A DNA stretch of 64,000 nucleotides from Paragonimus skrjabini miyazakii (taxonomy: Eukaryota; Platyhelminthes; Trematoda; Plagiorchiida; Troglotrematidae), in assembly GCA_014338405.1 (NCBI GenBank), contig JTDE01002864.1:1-64000 (forward strand), given 5' to 3'. Shown here one piece after another: positions 36,501-46,230 of the stretch (within the stretch, counting starts at the first letter, position 1; each line of letters starts with the position of its first letter). The position numbers and the translations under genes are program-made. The notes under the pieces were generated by a model. The model was not told the origin of the DNA. It did no database searches and saw nothing but the letters and a program-made list of their open reading frames with translations.

Positions 36501-37494
36501 GGTGGTTTATATCATTTCTGTTAATGATGATGCAGAAGTGTAGTGGTTTAAAAACAAGAATAGTTGAGGACGTCATCAACAATTATAAGAAGGCATAGTA
36601 AGTAAGCGTAGGAACATCATTTTAACGTTCAGTTAAAAGTTCTGAGATATGTACACCTAATCGGCACGATAATGATACGGAGAGGGCAAAAAGACTAGAA
36701 ACTCCGATTTTTATACAGTCCCGTAAACGTTTCGGTAATTTGATATCGGAAGGTTTATCAACGATTTGGAATGTGTGCAGTTGATGGCAAAAATTGACAT
36801 TTCACCGGCAGAGAATATGACAGAATATGAAGGTATGCGACTTCAAGAAACAACTTCATAAGGGCGATGGTACTTTCTCACAAGCTTAAAATCACATCTC
36901 GAACATTTCATTACATGATCAAATATGATTTACTATAAATATTCCGGAATAGAAGTTGCATTTTGCTAAAAAACAATCTGGAACTTCATGATTAGTAATG
37001 TTACATGGAAGGACTCTTGAAAGTAATTGATCAGTATATAATTACGAGTTTTTTTGTCAGGAAATGTTTATAAATAGTCGAACAACAGATAATTTCGCAA
37101 AACAAAATGTCATAAGAATTGGTTAACGTAATAAGCACAGGCAGCTAATTTAAGAAAGTTGTGAATAATGGCATGAGAACCCAAATTAGGTACAACAGTT
37201 CAAATAAAGGACTGAACTCCATTGCAAAACAACGCAAAATAATTTGGACATTTACCTGAAGGAATGAGTCGCATTTCTATTCGTAAACCAGAGTTACACT
37301 GTAGCTCCAGACCAGGCTGCTAACAATAACTATAATTCAGAACAGCTAGGTCCAAGTTTTACTTATTCCCTCTTTTTCTTTCTAAAAGATAGACGACCTG
37401 GTGATTTATGAGGCATTTACTCATAATCAATGTTTCCGTGTAGTTATTTTGAGTTTGACACAGCAAACACACTTTCTACTCAATGCCATTTTGT
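33546..37494. other. Intron of the large gene
   Basis: No supported gene. A short duplication of CAGATTTGGTTGT occurs at 34896-34926. The ORF at 33749-34021 has no family features. Confidence 0.5.
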
Positions 37495-37690
37495 TGAACC
37501 TACAAAAACCTGCTATCTGTTGTAAGATATCCGCACTAAATTTTGTACGAATGAAGTCAAACAGTTTGAATGTCGTGTTCAACATGTTATTGATAAGTGG
37601 ATTGAGAATAACACAACGTTACGAGCAAGTTGTAATACTCTACGTTTCAACCACCTCGAGTGACCTTCCTCAGGAGTGTAGTAAACGAAA
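37495..37690. repeat. Two-part dispersed repeat, copy 2
   Basis: Counterpart of 23543-23740 but with part B inverted. On the minus strand part B reads like protein (TFKLFDFIRTKFSADILQQI), so it may be a coding piece of an unidentified mobile element. Part A on the minus strand holds CTGAGGA, a GGTCAC/GTGGTT stem, then GAAACG, an arrangement like a degenerate hammerhead. No proper stem III or cleavage site could be drawn. Confidence 0.55.
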
Positions 37691-38706
37691 TTGGATTCTG
37701 ATGTGTTTGTTATTTTTGAAATTTGTCTAGGAGTATTTCAAGCAGTTTTTATTACCGATGAATAGTCTGGATTTTGGAATGTTTTATCAATGTGCATAAC
37801 GTTAACGGCTGTACATAACTTTTACAGTTCCGTTTGTTCTTTTGATTGACTCACTTTGAATGAGTTACACTTTTACAAGACTGTTTAACTGTAGTCTCTG
37901 TTTTTTGCGGGTGATCAAATTGTCACGTTGAGAAGAGGACTAAATCTTCAAATTCAGACCGCAAATATTCTAATGAGTAAGCTTAAGTTCGTTAAATATG
38001 GTCAGCGGTGTCCACAACATTCGTCTGACAGATTTTCAGATATTAGGGCCGTCACTTAGAGATAGAAGTACAGCCCCGGTTTCCATAGAAAATGATCTGT
38101 CGAACTGAATGTTATTCAAGTGTGGTTTTGATTGTTACTTCAGACGTGATGACACGGTTAACAGCACAGACGTCCAACTGTTTATCTCTTTCAGACGCCA
38201 AACAGAAGCGAGGCTTAAGCCTAGTATCATAATATAAGACGATCCAATAAATACTGTTCAGTTCCATTTGAAAATCACGATTTTGCCACAAGGGCACAAA
38301 ATACTTTCGGTCGTTTTTGCCATCAAACACTGATCATATCAGCGTGTGCATTGGATATGAAAATATCGATTTAGCTACGCTGATTTTGATGATTTACATA
38401 CTTTTGATTGTGAGTAAAAAACAAATTTAGGGCTACTAACTAGACGTATCGTACTTGTTTGCATGACCTATTGATAACATCTGTTTATCATAACACTTTA
38501 TCTAATTTAATGTGAATAGTCAGGCAATAGACATTTTTAGTTAAACTTAAACATGTAGAAATATTTTCACAGCTAAATGAGTAAGTTGTGTAGGACTCTG
38601 TTGTAACAATAAGACTAGAGCAATATTGAAAACTTTAGTTAGATAACATGTCTCATGATGACAACTACCAATGTTTCATTATGCACCCTGTCTTTATGGA
38701 TTACAG

Positions 38707-38955
38707 TAAAATTTGGAAAACGTTGCCAATCTCATGAAAGCTGTCGTTCGATTGGAGCAGAATGTAGCGTCAAACGTACACAGTATACAACCGGCGACGG
38801 TAATTATGACACAGATTCACTTACCAAACTCGTGGAGGGGAGCACACATAGTTCACCGTCAAAGATGGATCACACAGAGCAAATTCAAAATATATGTCAG
38901 TGTCCACTGAACAAGATACCGGTATTTCAGTTGGTCACCTCTGACTACGTTTGCT
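38707..38955 (+). CDS. Cysteine-rich modular membrane protein, exon E (module 4)
   Basis: A 249-base phase 1-1 exon between CTTTATGGATTACAG and TTTGCT/GTGAGT. It carries one complete module: CQSHESC, CRSIGAEC, a 43-residue polar loop (around TGDGNYDTDSLTKLVEG), then the CQC pair and PLNKIPVFQLVTSDYV before the last Cys. The long loop takes the place of the short C3-C4 spacer of modules 1 and 2. The previous exon's split G joins TA as Val, and the last T joins the next exon. An overlapping 65-residue ORF in another frame is a shadow. Confidence 0.7.
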
Positions 38956-39984
38956 GTGAGTGATTTTTGGCTTATTCAGCAATTCTATTTTACTAATACG
39001 TACTGATGTTCATACTGTGAATATATTCGGTGTATTGAGATTGAAAAATTAGATTATCGATCTTCTTTATCTCCACTTAGAAGATTTAACTGACGTTGTT
39101 TAAACGACTTGGGTTCAGACAGAGCTAAAGTTCGCCTAGGGCTGTACATCTTCTTCTGAATATAGTTCGATGGATGTGGTATATCTCCCTACTTACAGCC
39201 TTTTCGTCCGTTTTCTAACACATCATCTGGGCGGCAAAATTTACGATAGGTATTCTAACACTGCAGTCGTCTGAACCATAATTCAATGATGCTGTTGATT
39301 AGTGTAGATGGGTGACTTCAGCAAAAGTCATATCAGTCTGGAAAATGAGATACCTTCAAGGTTAAGTCCATAGTGAATGAAAGGTAACGAGGTATATGAG
39401 CTGCTTGCCTTTCAACTTTTGTACGATTTCGATTATTTCTTCATTCTGACATTTCTAAGCACATGTCTACATCCTCTATAAACTAGCCTACCACAAACTA
39501 CGACTCCTCCATCATTACTTATCTGGCACAATGTTTCCTCAATCTCGACATTTTTGCAGAGAACTTGAACGTAATACTTAACTAACGCCTTCATTAAATA
39601 TCATGTCTGCTGAAAACATGGTACATCAAAATGTTGACTGTTCATCTCCAAAAGATTCATAAGTCAAACAGACTACATTGGGGGCAAAGCACAAAGTGTA
39701 CAAACCAATCTAACAATGTTCGATGAACTGGATATTTATAAAAGTTGTTTGTATTCATCGGCTTTGTCAATTGTGAGCACGAATTACTGTTGTGTCCTGT
39801 GAGTTTATCGATTAACAAATTTCCTTCCCTAGTTGAGGAATTACTGAGCTCCTCAACAACTTAGACCAACGTATCTTGTGTTTAGTATCAAGGAATATTC
39901 ACGTTTTTGTAAATTGATGATTATTGTAACTTAACCAGGGCTGATCAATTCAGTATCCAGAAAATAGCCAGTTACGGTAATTAC
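38956..39984. other. Start of the longest intron
   Basis: No gene seen. This begins an intron of about 20.7 kb (38956-59622) that holds the gypsy, PLE-5 and CR1-type insertions and the unexplained 44-46 kb block. Confidence 0.5.
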
Positions 39985-40045
39985 GGGCTGCGGCTGGACT
40001 CGAACAAGCAAACGAGAAACACTACTTAAATACCCGCTTTAGAGT
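39985..40045 (-). repeat. tRNA-like element, minus member of a head-to-head pair
   Basis: The minus strand has the B box TGTTCGAGTCC (plus positions 39997-40007) followed by AGCCGC, similar to the 18.6 kb element (GTTCGAATCCAGCCG). It starts at about the same point as the plus-strand element beside it. Confidence 0.4.
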
Positions 40046-40112
40046 TACAGCTTAGCTGGTAGAGCAATTGTCGCTTGTGTGTGTTTCTGTTTTCGAGTCA
40101 GACGGCGGCTTA
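40041..40112 (+). repeat. tRNA-like element, plus member of a head-to-head pair
   Basis: A good A box, AGCTTAGCTGGTAGAGC (40049-40065), and a B-box-like TTTTCGAGTCA (40090-40100) at tRNA spacing. The 3' half of an acceptor stem is not evident, so it is a tRNA relic or SINE head. Confidence 0.45.
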
Positions 40113-41999
40113 AAATTTATGTGCTTGGATCTCTTCTAAGTTCATCATATCTGCACACCATTTATCAGTACTATTTTGTCCGATAAAAACGCTGGGATTC
40201 ATTCTTAACCTCACAGTGAGATAGCGGTTGTTAAGTTCTCATTCAGAGGTCACACAACAAACTGTACACTTCTATAGACAAATATACTCAGAATGACGGT
40301 GGATAAGATGTAGTGCAAAATTAATCTACTTTTGATAGCGTCCCACTGAAAACGAAGCATAAAAACACATTACTTGCTTCTATGTTTGTTTCAACAAAGC
40401 GTGCCTCCTAACAAAATATTCCGCAGAAAAGTTTTCAACATCCTCTTTGAAACTGACTAGTTATCTTCATTTAAATTCATAAGTTATGCACTCATTTGTT
40501 AATTATTCTTCCATTGTATATAAGCAAGTTAAACAGGTGCAGCTAAGTATCGTTTGAATTAGCCTATCAATAATTATTTCCAGTTATACAAATGAGTGTT
40601 CTGTATTGTATATCCAAATCGATGCGGTCCGCACTCATAAGTGAATCGCTGCGCCTTATCTAGCCTATGAACTACAGTGTATCATAAAAAGTACTATAGC
40701 TATGAGTATCAGTTAACCAGGCAGCATAGATTTTGCAACGTTATTGGAGAAAATCATTCGAATTAACTACTACCAACTCAGACAGTAGCAGTGTTGACTC
40801 AAGATCGTTGATAGTGCCGTTAGCGATGTAAGTAATGCCCGTTTTCACCATACATCCTAAACCAAAAACACTCATAGTTTAAAGAACAGTTGCGGTAGAT
40901 AATAATCACTGAGTATTTAGAGCTGCTGGTGACACCTGCAATCTTGTGACTTGAGTGGATATATACATATAAACCGGATGAGCTTATATATTACCATAGT
41001 ATCAGGAAACCATGTAAACTTCCGGTAGAGCGTGCCATCTTATCAAACTGTACCTACTGTATCGAGTTACTCAAACGATCTGTCAAAATGACAATTCTGG
41101 TTTACCCATGAATACTATCAGTCACTGTTTAACTGACATACGTAATCGCCTTCAACAGTTTGCATGAAACTAGAGAATCGTAGCCGATATATTCGGCTGA
41201 ATTAAAAACAAATACGTTTGAATTATGATAAATAATGTTAAACCGACATCCAGCGCCATTAGGTGAACTCCTAAGATAGACAGAGGGGAAAACATCGAGC
41301 AACATATATGTTAAGAGATGAAAGGAACACACACGTCATTTTGAAGTTACAATCATATGACCAAGTCTCCTGAATGTTAACGCTTATTTCGTTGAGTTGA
41401 ATTTTTCCGTTGCAGTTTGTTCGATGCAGAACAAAAATCGCTCAACTGGTCATACACCTTGGGCATGAAAGCTAATGTTCAGAGGTACTCAAATCAATTC
41501 AATTGAACAAAGTGATTTCCATGACAGTTTCTATGCGTGACTGCATCTCAGTAGCTGTGCCAACTAAACATTCTAGAAACTGTGTGCTGTTAATCTCACT
41601 TCTTGATTGCAATGTTCATAAACATTGATGACCACCTGTATAAACTTATGAGGTATCACAGAATGGAGGCTTTTGCTTAAAAGGTTCGACGGATGGTTAC
41701 AACGGTATCAGGACTATCAGCTCAAATTCTGTTCGACCGTACAGGGGAACTTTGGCGTTTAATAGCCAAAGTATCGACAAAGCGGAAGAAACCTTTATGA
41801 TTGAACTAAACAGTTAAATGAGATGAGCCAAAATGTGACTCTTTATGATGTTTGACTTGTGATTTGCTATAGATATTGCCATGTCAAACGTCAACCTCGA
41901 AATAAGCGTCTGGTATGTCCGCTTGTATTTGACGTTCTGGAAACACCCCGACTGATTTAAGGAGGATAATTTGTCGTTCTAAAGAGTGGTATGTTTACC
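40113..41999. other. Intron sequence, nothing recognised
   Basis: AT-rich. No gene, clear repeat or RNA found. Confidence 0.45.
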
Positions 42000-42365
42000 A
42001 CTTAACGGAGTGATGATAGAATGATGAAACGGTTTGTTGCAACAACACCAACAACATAACCAGGCACAGAGCAGTCACTCAAACGCAATGTAGTACGCAC
42101 TGTGTGAATGAGTGATGTGTGGATAATTAGTGTCCACCTTCGACAGGATGGCGATTTGTGGCCCTGATGTGACGACAAACGTTGCCTGACCTGTCTCAAC
42201 TTTGTGACCTCGTTATTGAGCCATGTCGAAATCGGCGTGGACAGCTCGTTCAAAAATGTGATTCAGATTGAGGTGCCCTGTTCTCTGAAAACCTACTTCA
42301 TCCTGAAAATGGACATATCCAGGATGCGAAGGCTGTTTGGTTTGGGTCGACATAAAACGATCTAA
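42000..42365 (-). repeat. Repeat joined to gypsy fragment, copy 1
   Basis: The part 42000-42170 matches 43725-43895 in direct orientation (AACGGARTGRTRATAGAATGA and CARTCACTC words). The part 42180-42362 matches 46015-46195 inverted (AACCAAACAGCCTTC, AGAACAGGGCACCTCAATCTGAATCACATTTTTGAA). It directly follows gypsy RT sequence on the minus strand. It may be a rearranged inner part or terminal repeat of the same element. The identity is not certain. Confidence 0.6.
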
Positions 42366-42945
42366 CTGTAGCACTCGGTTCACAGCTGTTTTCTAATCAT
42401 GGCAAATTCTTATTGTACCGTCGGGTTGTGATACAGATAAAATGGGCATTGCCCAATCTGAATACAGGACAAGTTCAGCTGCACTTTCTTGTTGGAGACG
42501 GCGTATTTTCTTTTCGGCGAAAATCATACGGCAATACCCGGACCTTCCAGAACTTTGTTATTTCTTTCGTTGAGTGTGTGGCATAATTTCGCAACTTTCC
42601 AAGCTTGGTCTGGTCGAAAAAATTCGTACTTGCGTTCAAGATAGTGGATAATCGTGACTTTACCTGAATTACACTATCGCCTAGCAGGATACCAAGGAGA
42701 TGTTTAATCCAGTCTCGACCCAGTACATTTGAACCCGATTCGTTAGTCACATGAAGACTCAGGTAGTTTACGCAATTGATATGGGACATACGCGCAAGGA
42801 AGGTACCGATAACATAACTAGCCTGACTAGTATAAGATCTTAAGTAAATTTTAAGTGGATCTAACTCTGGAAGATGTGGTAAGGTATGCGATCGCGACAG
42901 TGTGATGACTGATCCAGTTTCGCTTTTGAATGTAACTTGTTACCC
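42340..42945 (-). pseudogene. Ty3/gypsy-type retrotransposon: protease to start of RT, broken
   Basis: Minus-strand reading gives a retropepsin-like segment with FKSETGSVITL (the DTG site here ETG), LDPLKIYLRSYT, then SLHVTNESGSNVLGRDWIKH, the usual end of a gypsy protease. Further down come FWKVRVLPYDFRRK and, in another frame, LYSDWAMPILSVSQPDGTIRIC and NRVLQLDRF, the start of the RT fingers. The catalytic RT motif, RNase H and integrase are not found. A frameshift and a stop are present, so it is a dead fragment. Confidence 0.7.
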
Positions 42946-43227
42946 TTTCGCATATACGGAGACAATAAATGGTGTGTGTGACGTTGTTTTAAGGTTATGG
43001 TTGTATCCGTTGAACATTCGGGTTCTTGTCGACTAGACTAGTTAACTTGGAAGTAGACAACTGGCAAGCCTTATGTTTAGATTGACACACTATCCGAATA
43101 CGAACTTTTTACTGACAGAATCGATAAGTCGAATTCAAGTGTGAACGTTTAGTCAGTTCTGAGTGATATTCACCTTCAACGATGACAACAAAAATCCTTA
43201 CGATGTTTGACATATGCCAACTGGTTT

Positions 43228-43690
43228 ACATCAGTGGTGTTCAATCTGTATGAAAATCAAAATCCTCTACTACTCATCAGTAATCAAATACCGCTCAGCA
43301 AGTCAATGATTTCTGTGACTTCAACTTGGAGAGAAGTCCTAGTCGGGGGGTCATCGATTGGAGTTAACAGACAGTAACCGCATCTCCTTTCGAGGCGATC
43401 GGGCAACCTGATCATTACCCACAAGCAAAAGTGGTTGTGCGTTCACATGTGATAATTCGGTCGTACCTCACGTGAGGTCAGTGGCGCAATGATAGACACG
43501 GTTGCCTCATGAACAGAGTGGCCGTGGTTGTAGTCTCGGCAGTGGCGACGATATGCACTACTGACGAGATCTAATGAGAGCGAAACTCAAGTCTAGTGTT
43601 TCTTTTCGAAAGGGACCGACTGGAAAGTCTATGGGAATGCGACAGCTGCGATCAACTGTGTGTGATGTTCAATCTATATGACAATGCAAT
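43228..43690 (+). repeat. Unnamed dispersed repeat family (copy at 43 kb)
   Basis: Full-looking copy of the family also seen at 27.2 and 52.3 kb. A tail sequence (GTTCAATCTGTATGAAAA ... CTACTCATCAGTAA) occurs at 43235-43280 and again in variant form at 43668-43690, suggesting two adjacent copies. Inside, GCCGTGGTTGTAGTCTCGGC at 43521-43540 resembles a worn B box, so a tRNA-derived SINE is possible. Confidence 0.7.
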
Positions 43691-43724
43691 TACTTTATGC
43701 CTGTCGCAAAATTATCATGATTAA

Positions 43725-43895
43725 CGGAATGGTAATAGAATGAGAAAACGGCTAGCTGGAACAACAACAACCTGAGCAAGTACAAATCAGTCACTCCAAC
43801 GCACGGTAGTATGCAGTATGTGAACGAGAGATGTGCAGACAATGATTGACCACAGTGAATAGGATGGCCAATATGACTAGTTATCTACTGTTTGA
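43725..43895 (-). repeat. Repeat joined to gypsy fragment, copy 2
   Basis: Direct match to 42000-42170 over about 165 bp with many substitutions. No gypsy coding sequence adjoins it. Confidence 0.6.
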
Positions 43896-44024
43896 TAGAC
43901 ACGCACACAACGCGCATAGAACCGTGGATGACGCATCACGTAAACGTATCAGAAACAATCACCGACACCAAGGCCATTTTTGTCCCTTGTAACTAGACCA
44001 CACGCAGCCTGGAGATGGTAATGA

Positions 44025-44351
44025 ATGCCACATACTAGTGTCGTGAGCCAAGAACAGGGGCTATATATTCAAGAAACCAACACGGGTTATGCGTTTCAAC
44101 AAACAAAGACACTCGTCTGTGTACGGCACTGGTCCGAGAACGTCACGGTTGTCACAGACGCCAGTGCTCAGTTCCTGCATGTACCGGAAACCATTTCATG
44201 TGATGACGCACTCCGACGTTTCTTCTTGTGTTTCCCCCATGGCTACTTCAATGTCACAATCCATGCTGTTGCCCAACTGCTGACTATTAGTGGCGTGAGT
44301 AGTATATTACGATCGCTTGTCTTCACCACACTAGAACTTGTCACATCTTGA
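44025..44351 (+). CDS. Unidentified 108-codon ORF
   Basis: An open frame in locally GC-richer sequence, reading ENVTVVTDASAQFLHVPET and CDDALRRFFLCFPHGYF among others. I recognise no family. A GTGAGT donor at 44295 follows TTAGTGGC in phase 0, and ACATACTAG before 44037 could be an acceptor, so it may be an exon rather than a whole gene. Its phase does not fit the large gene. A second, overlapping 64-codon frame is open here too, which weakens the case. It could equally be a remnant of the mobile DNA on either side. Confidence 0.25.
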   Translation: MPHTSVVSQEQGLYIQETNTGYAFQQTKTLVCVRHWSENVTVVTDASAQFLHVPETISCDDALRRFFLCFPHGYFNVTIHAVAQLLTISGVSSILRSLVFTTLELVTS

Positions 44352-44945
44352 CCTACGCTTCTCGGAGCCATTTTTGCGGCGTTATACGAGAACATCTTTA
44401 CATTCTGAGCCATATATCTTTGCTCTGCTTTGTCAACAACCTTTTTATATATTATGCTGGTTACTGTGCATTTGTGAATAATGGCTTAATGAATCTTTAG
44501 CTTGAGTATCTAATTTATAGAATGCCTATACACATGAACCAAAATGGTATTTCAGTGAGACAGTACTACGCAGCATAGTTGCTCATATTCCGTGGTCCGA
44601 TTAGGGCTGGTAACGTCTATTAAGTTTACCAATCTGCCAATCACCGCAAAAGATGTACTGCTCTACCGACAGATAGACATTATCGTCATGCTAAGTTGAA
44701 AAAGATGGTAGTGTTTAAAGAAACCCCAAGGTAAAACTTCGGTGGAGTAATATCTGGTGACCGTGGGGAGCATCATAGCCTACCGCGGCCGATCGCTCGT
44801 CGCCCAAGTGCTTCATCCAGCTACTGTCGTACTCATAATACATAATGTGTTACTGCATCATCCTGCTGAGACCTGGTTGTTCCGTCGCTGATAAAACATT
44901 CTGATGCAAAAGTTAAAGGTAGGATTGTTCTAGTTTGTAAAGGAA

Positions 44946-45148
44946 TTAGCGAGTACAGGGCTTGCCCGTAACGTTTTCATCAGAGAAGTAAGGCCCGGTA
45001 ATCGGTGTTTCAACAGGTACCACCCAAACAATATAATTTGGGCCATCTTGTTGTCGGATTGGAGAGAATAGATGGGGTTTTTTGGTGTGCCAAAAATAAG
45101 GCTTCTGCACGGATCCATCCATAAAATTTATTGCTTCGTAAGCAAATA
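44946..45148 (-). CDS. Possible secreted-protein gene, exon 3
   Basis: The minus-strand frame begins after an acceptor-like ATATATTTGACAG (phase 1). It reads FAYEAINFMDGSVQKPYFWH, then QQDGPNYIVWVVPVETPITG, and stops with TAA at 44946. The NYIVWVVPVETPITGPYF part resembles NIQVSVIPGGPITGAPII of exon 2, as if a small beta-rich domain of about 55-60 residues were repeated. The family is not recognised. See exon 2 for the frame problem between them. Confidence 0.3.
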
Positions 45149-45199
45149 CTGTCAAATATATATCCCTTTCTGATAAATACCATGTACATAATGACTTAC

Positions 45200-45368
45200 G
45201 GTCATCCGCATCTGATAATCGGAGCTCCTGTAATCGGGCCTCCCGGTATTACCGATACTTGTATATTTTGGTTGTCCTGTGTACAGTCAACTTCTAAGTG
45301 TTGCATTCTTGAGCGAGCCCACGGACGCTCTTTTCGAGACTGTATTTTTAACACGTCGCAGAACATCA
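45200..45368 (-). CDS. Possible secreted-protein gene, exon 2
   Basis: The minus-strand frame lies between TGTTCTGCGAG and ACC/GTAAGT. It starts in phase 1, matching the end of exon 1, and reads MFCDVLKIQSRKERPWARSR then VDCTQDNQNIQVSVIPGGPI. A TGA at 45202-45204 falls just before the donor. Either this is the true stop and exon 3 is separate, or the copy is damaged, or the donor is mis-chosen. The 51-base interval to exon 3 starts with GT and ends with AG, like a small intron. Confidence 0.3.
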
Positions 45369-45614
45369 CTCGCAGAACAGTCATGTGTTGATGTGCGCGG
45401 TCAACTGCATCTTTTCAAGTCATGAACACTGCTTGTTGTAGCAAAGGTTTTCACCAGCCTTCAAACTGATTCACAGGTAATCGATCGCCTACCCACATGT
45501 CTCGCATTAAACGCGCCAGTGGTCATTTCTAGACCTTCATCACAAGCCGCATAAATAAAAGCCAGTTCAAAACACCAATCAGCTGTCAAATTACCGAAAC
45601 GATGTTCCTCTTAC

Positions 45615-45813
45615 TTGCGTTCCAGGAATATGATATGGTTCCAGCATGACAAATCCATTCAGATCGAGCCGTATGCGGCTGGCATCCGGTAAACTTAATT
45701 GAGAAGAGTGTAATCCAACATAACTCAACAAGAATAAAGCCAGCCAGACAGATGGACATGTAGTTTGACAGACACATACACAAACAACTCGAATTAGTCA
45801 CCACAAGGCCCAC
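45615..45813 (-). CDS. Possible secreted-protein gene, exon 1 with signal-like leader
   Basis: The minus-strand frame begins with several Met codons (45813, 45777, 45759), followed by the hydrophobic stretch SICLAGFILVELCWITLFSI and then a polar, cysteine-containing segment (TARSEWICHAGTISYSW). It ends at CGCAA/GTAAGAG in phase 1, which fits exon 2. A signal peptide or membrane anchor is plausible. It lies in reverse orientation inside the 20 kb intron of the large gene. Low certainty: the three pieces are joined only by splice-site logic. Confidence 0.3.
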
Positions 45814-46014
45814 AAGTCTGGCGTGCCTTTGATTAACTGAAAGTATCGATTCTAAACCGCCAGCAGAAGCATCTATACTTACAGTCTGTACAGTCCTAGA
45901 GAAGTCAGTTTGCGAACAAACACTCCGGCCCGTCCCGCCTAGTTCGATCAGTACTCAACTGTATCAGCATGCTATCCTTGTTCTCAATCATTTAACCGAA
46001 ATCGACGTGACGCG

Positions 46015-46230
46015 AACGTTTTAGGTTAACTCAAACCAAACAGCCTTCTTATCCTGGATATGTCAATTTTCGGAATGAAGCAGGTTTTCGGAGAACAGGG
46101 CACCTCAATCTGAATCACATTTTTGAAAGAGCTGTCCACGCCGATTTCGACATGGCTCAATAACTAGGTCACAAAATTCAGACAGGCCAGCCTACACTCA
46201 TCGCCTCTGCAGCATGACTATAATGCGTCA
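46015..46230 (+). repeat. Repeat joined to gypsy fragment, copy 3 (inverted)
   Basis: Inverted match of 42180-42362, about 180 bp, with high similarity around the shared CTCAATCTGAATCACATTT. Together with copy 1 it brackets a 4 kb block (42.2-46.2 kb) that holds the unexplained ORFs. Confidence 0.65.

Noticed and set aside
38713..38910. 65-codon ORF overlapping exon E
   Set aside because: Another frame of the same exon without the cysteine pattern. A shadow.
45131..45391. 86-codon plus-strand ORF opposite the possible minus-strand gene
   Set aside because: The minus-strand frame has better splice logic and protein-like composition. Both cannot easily be real.
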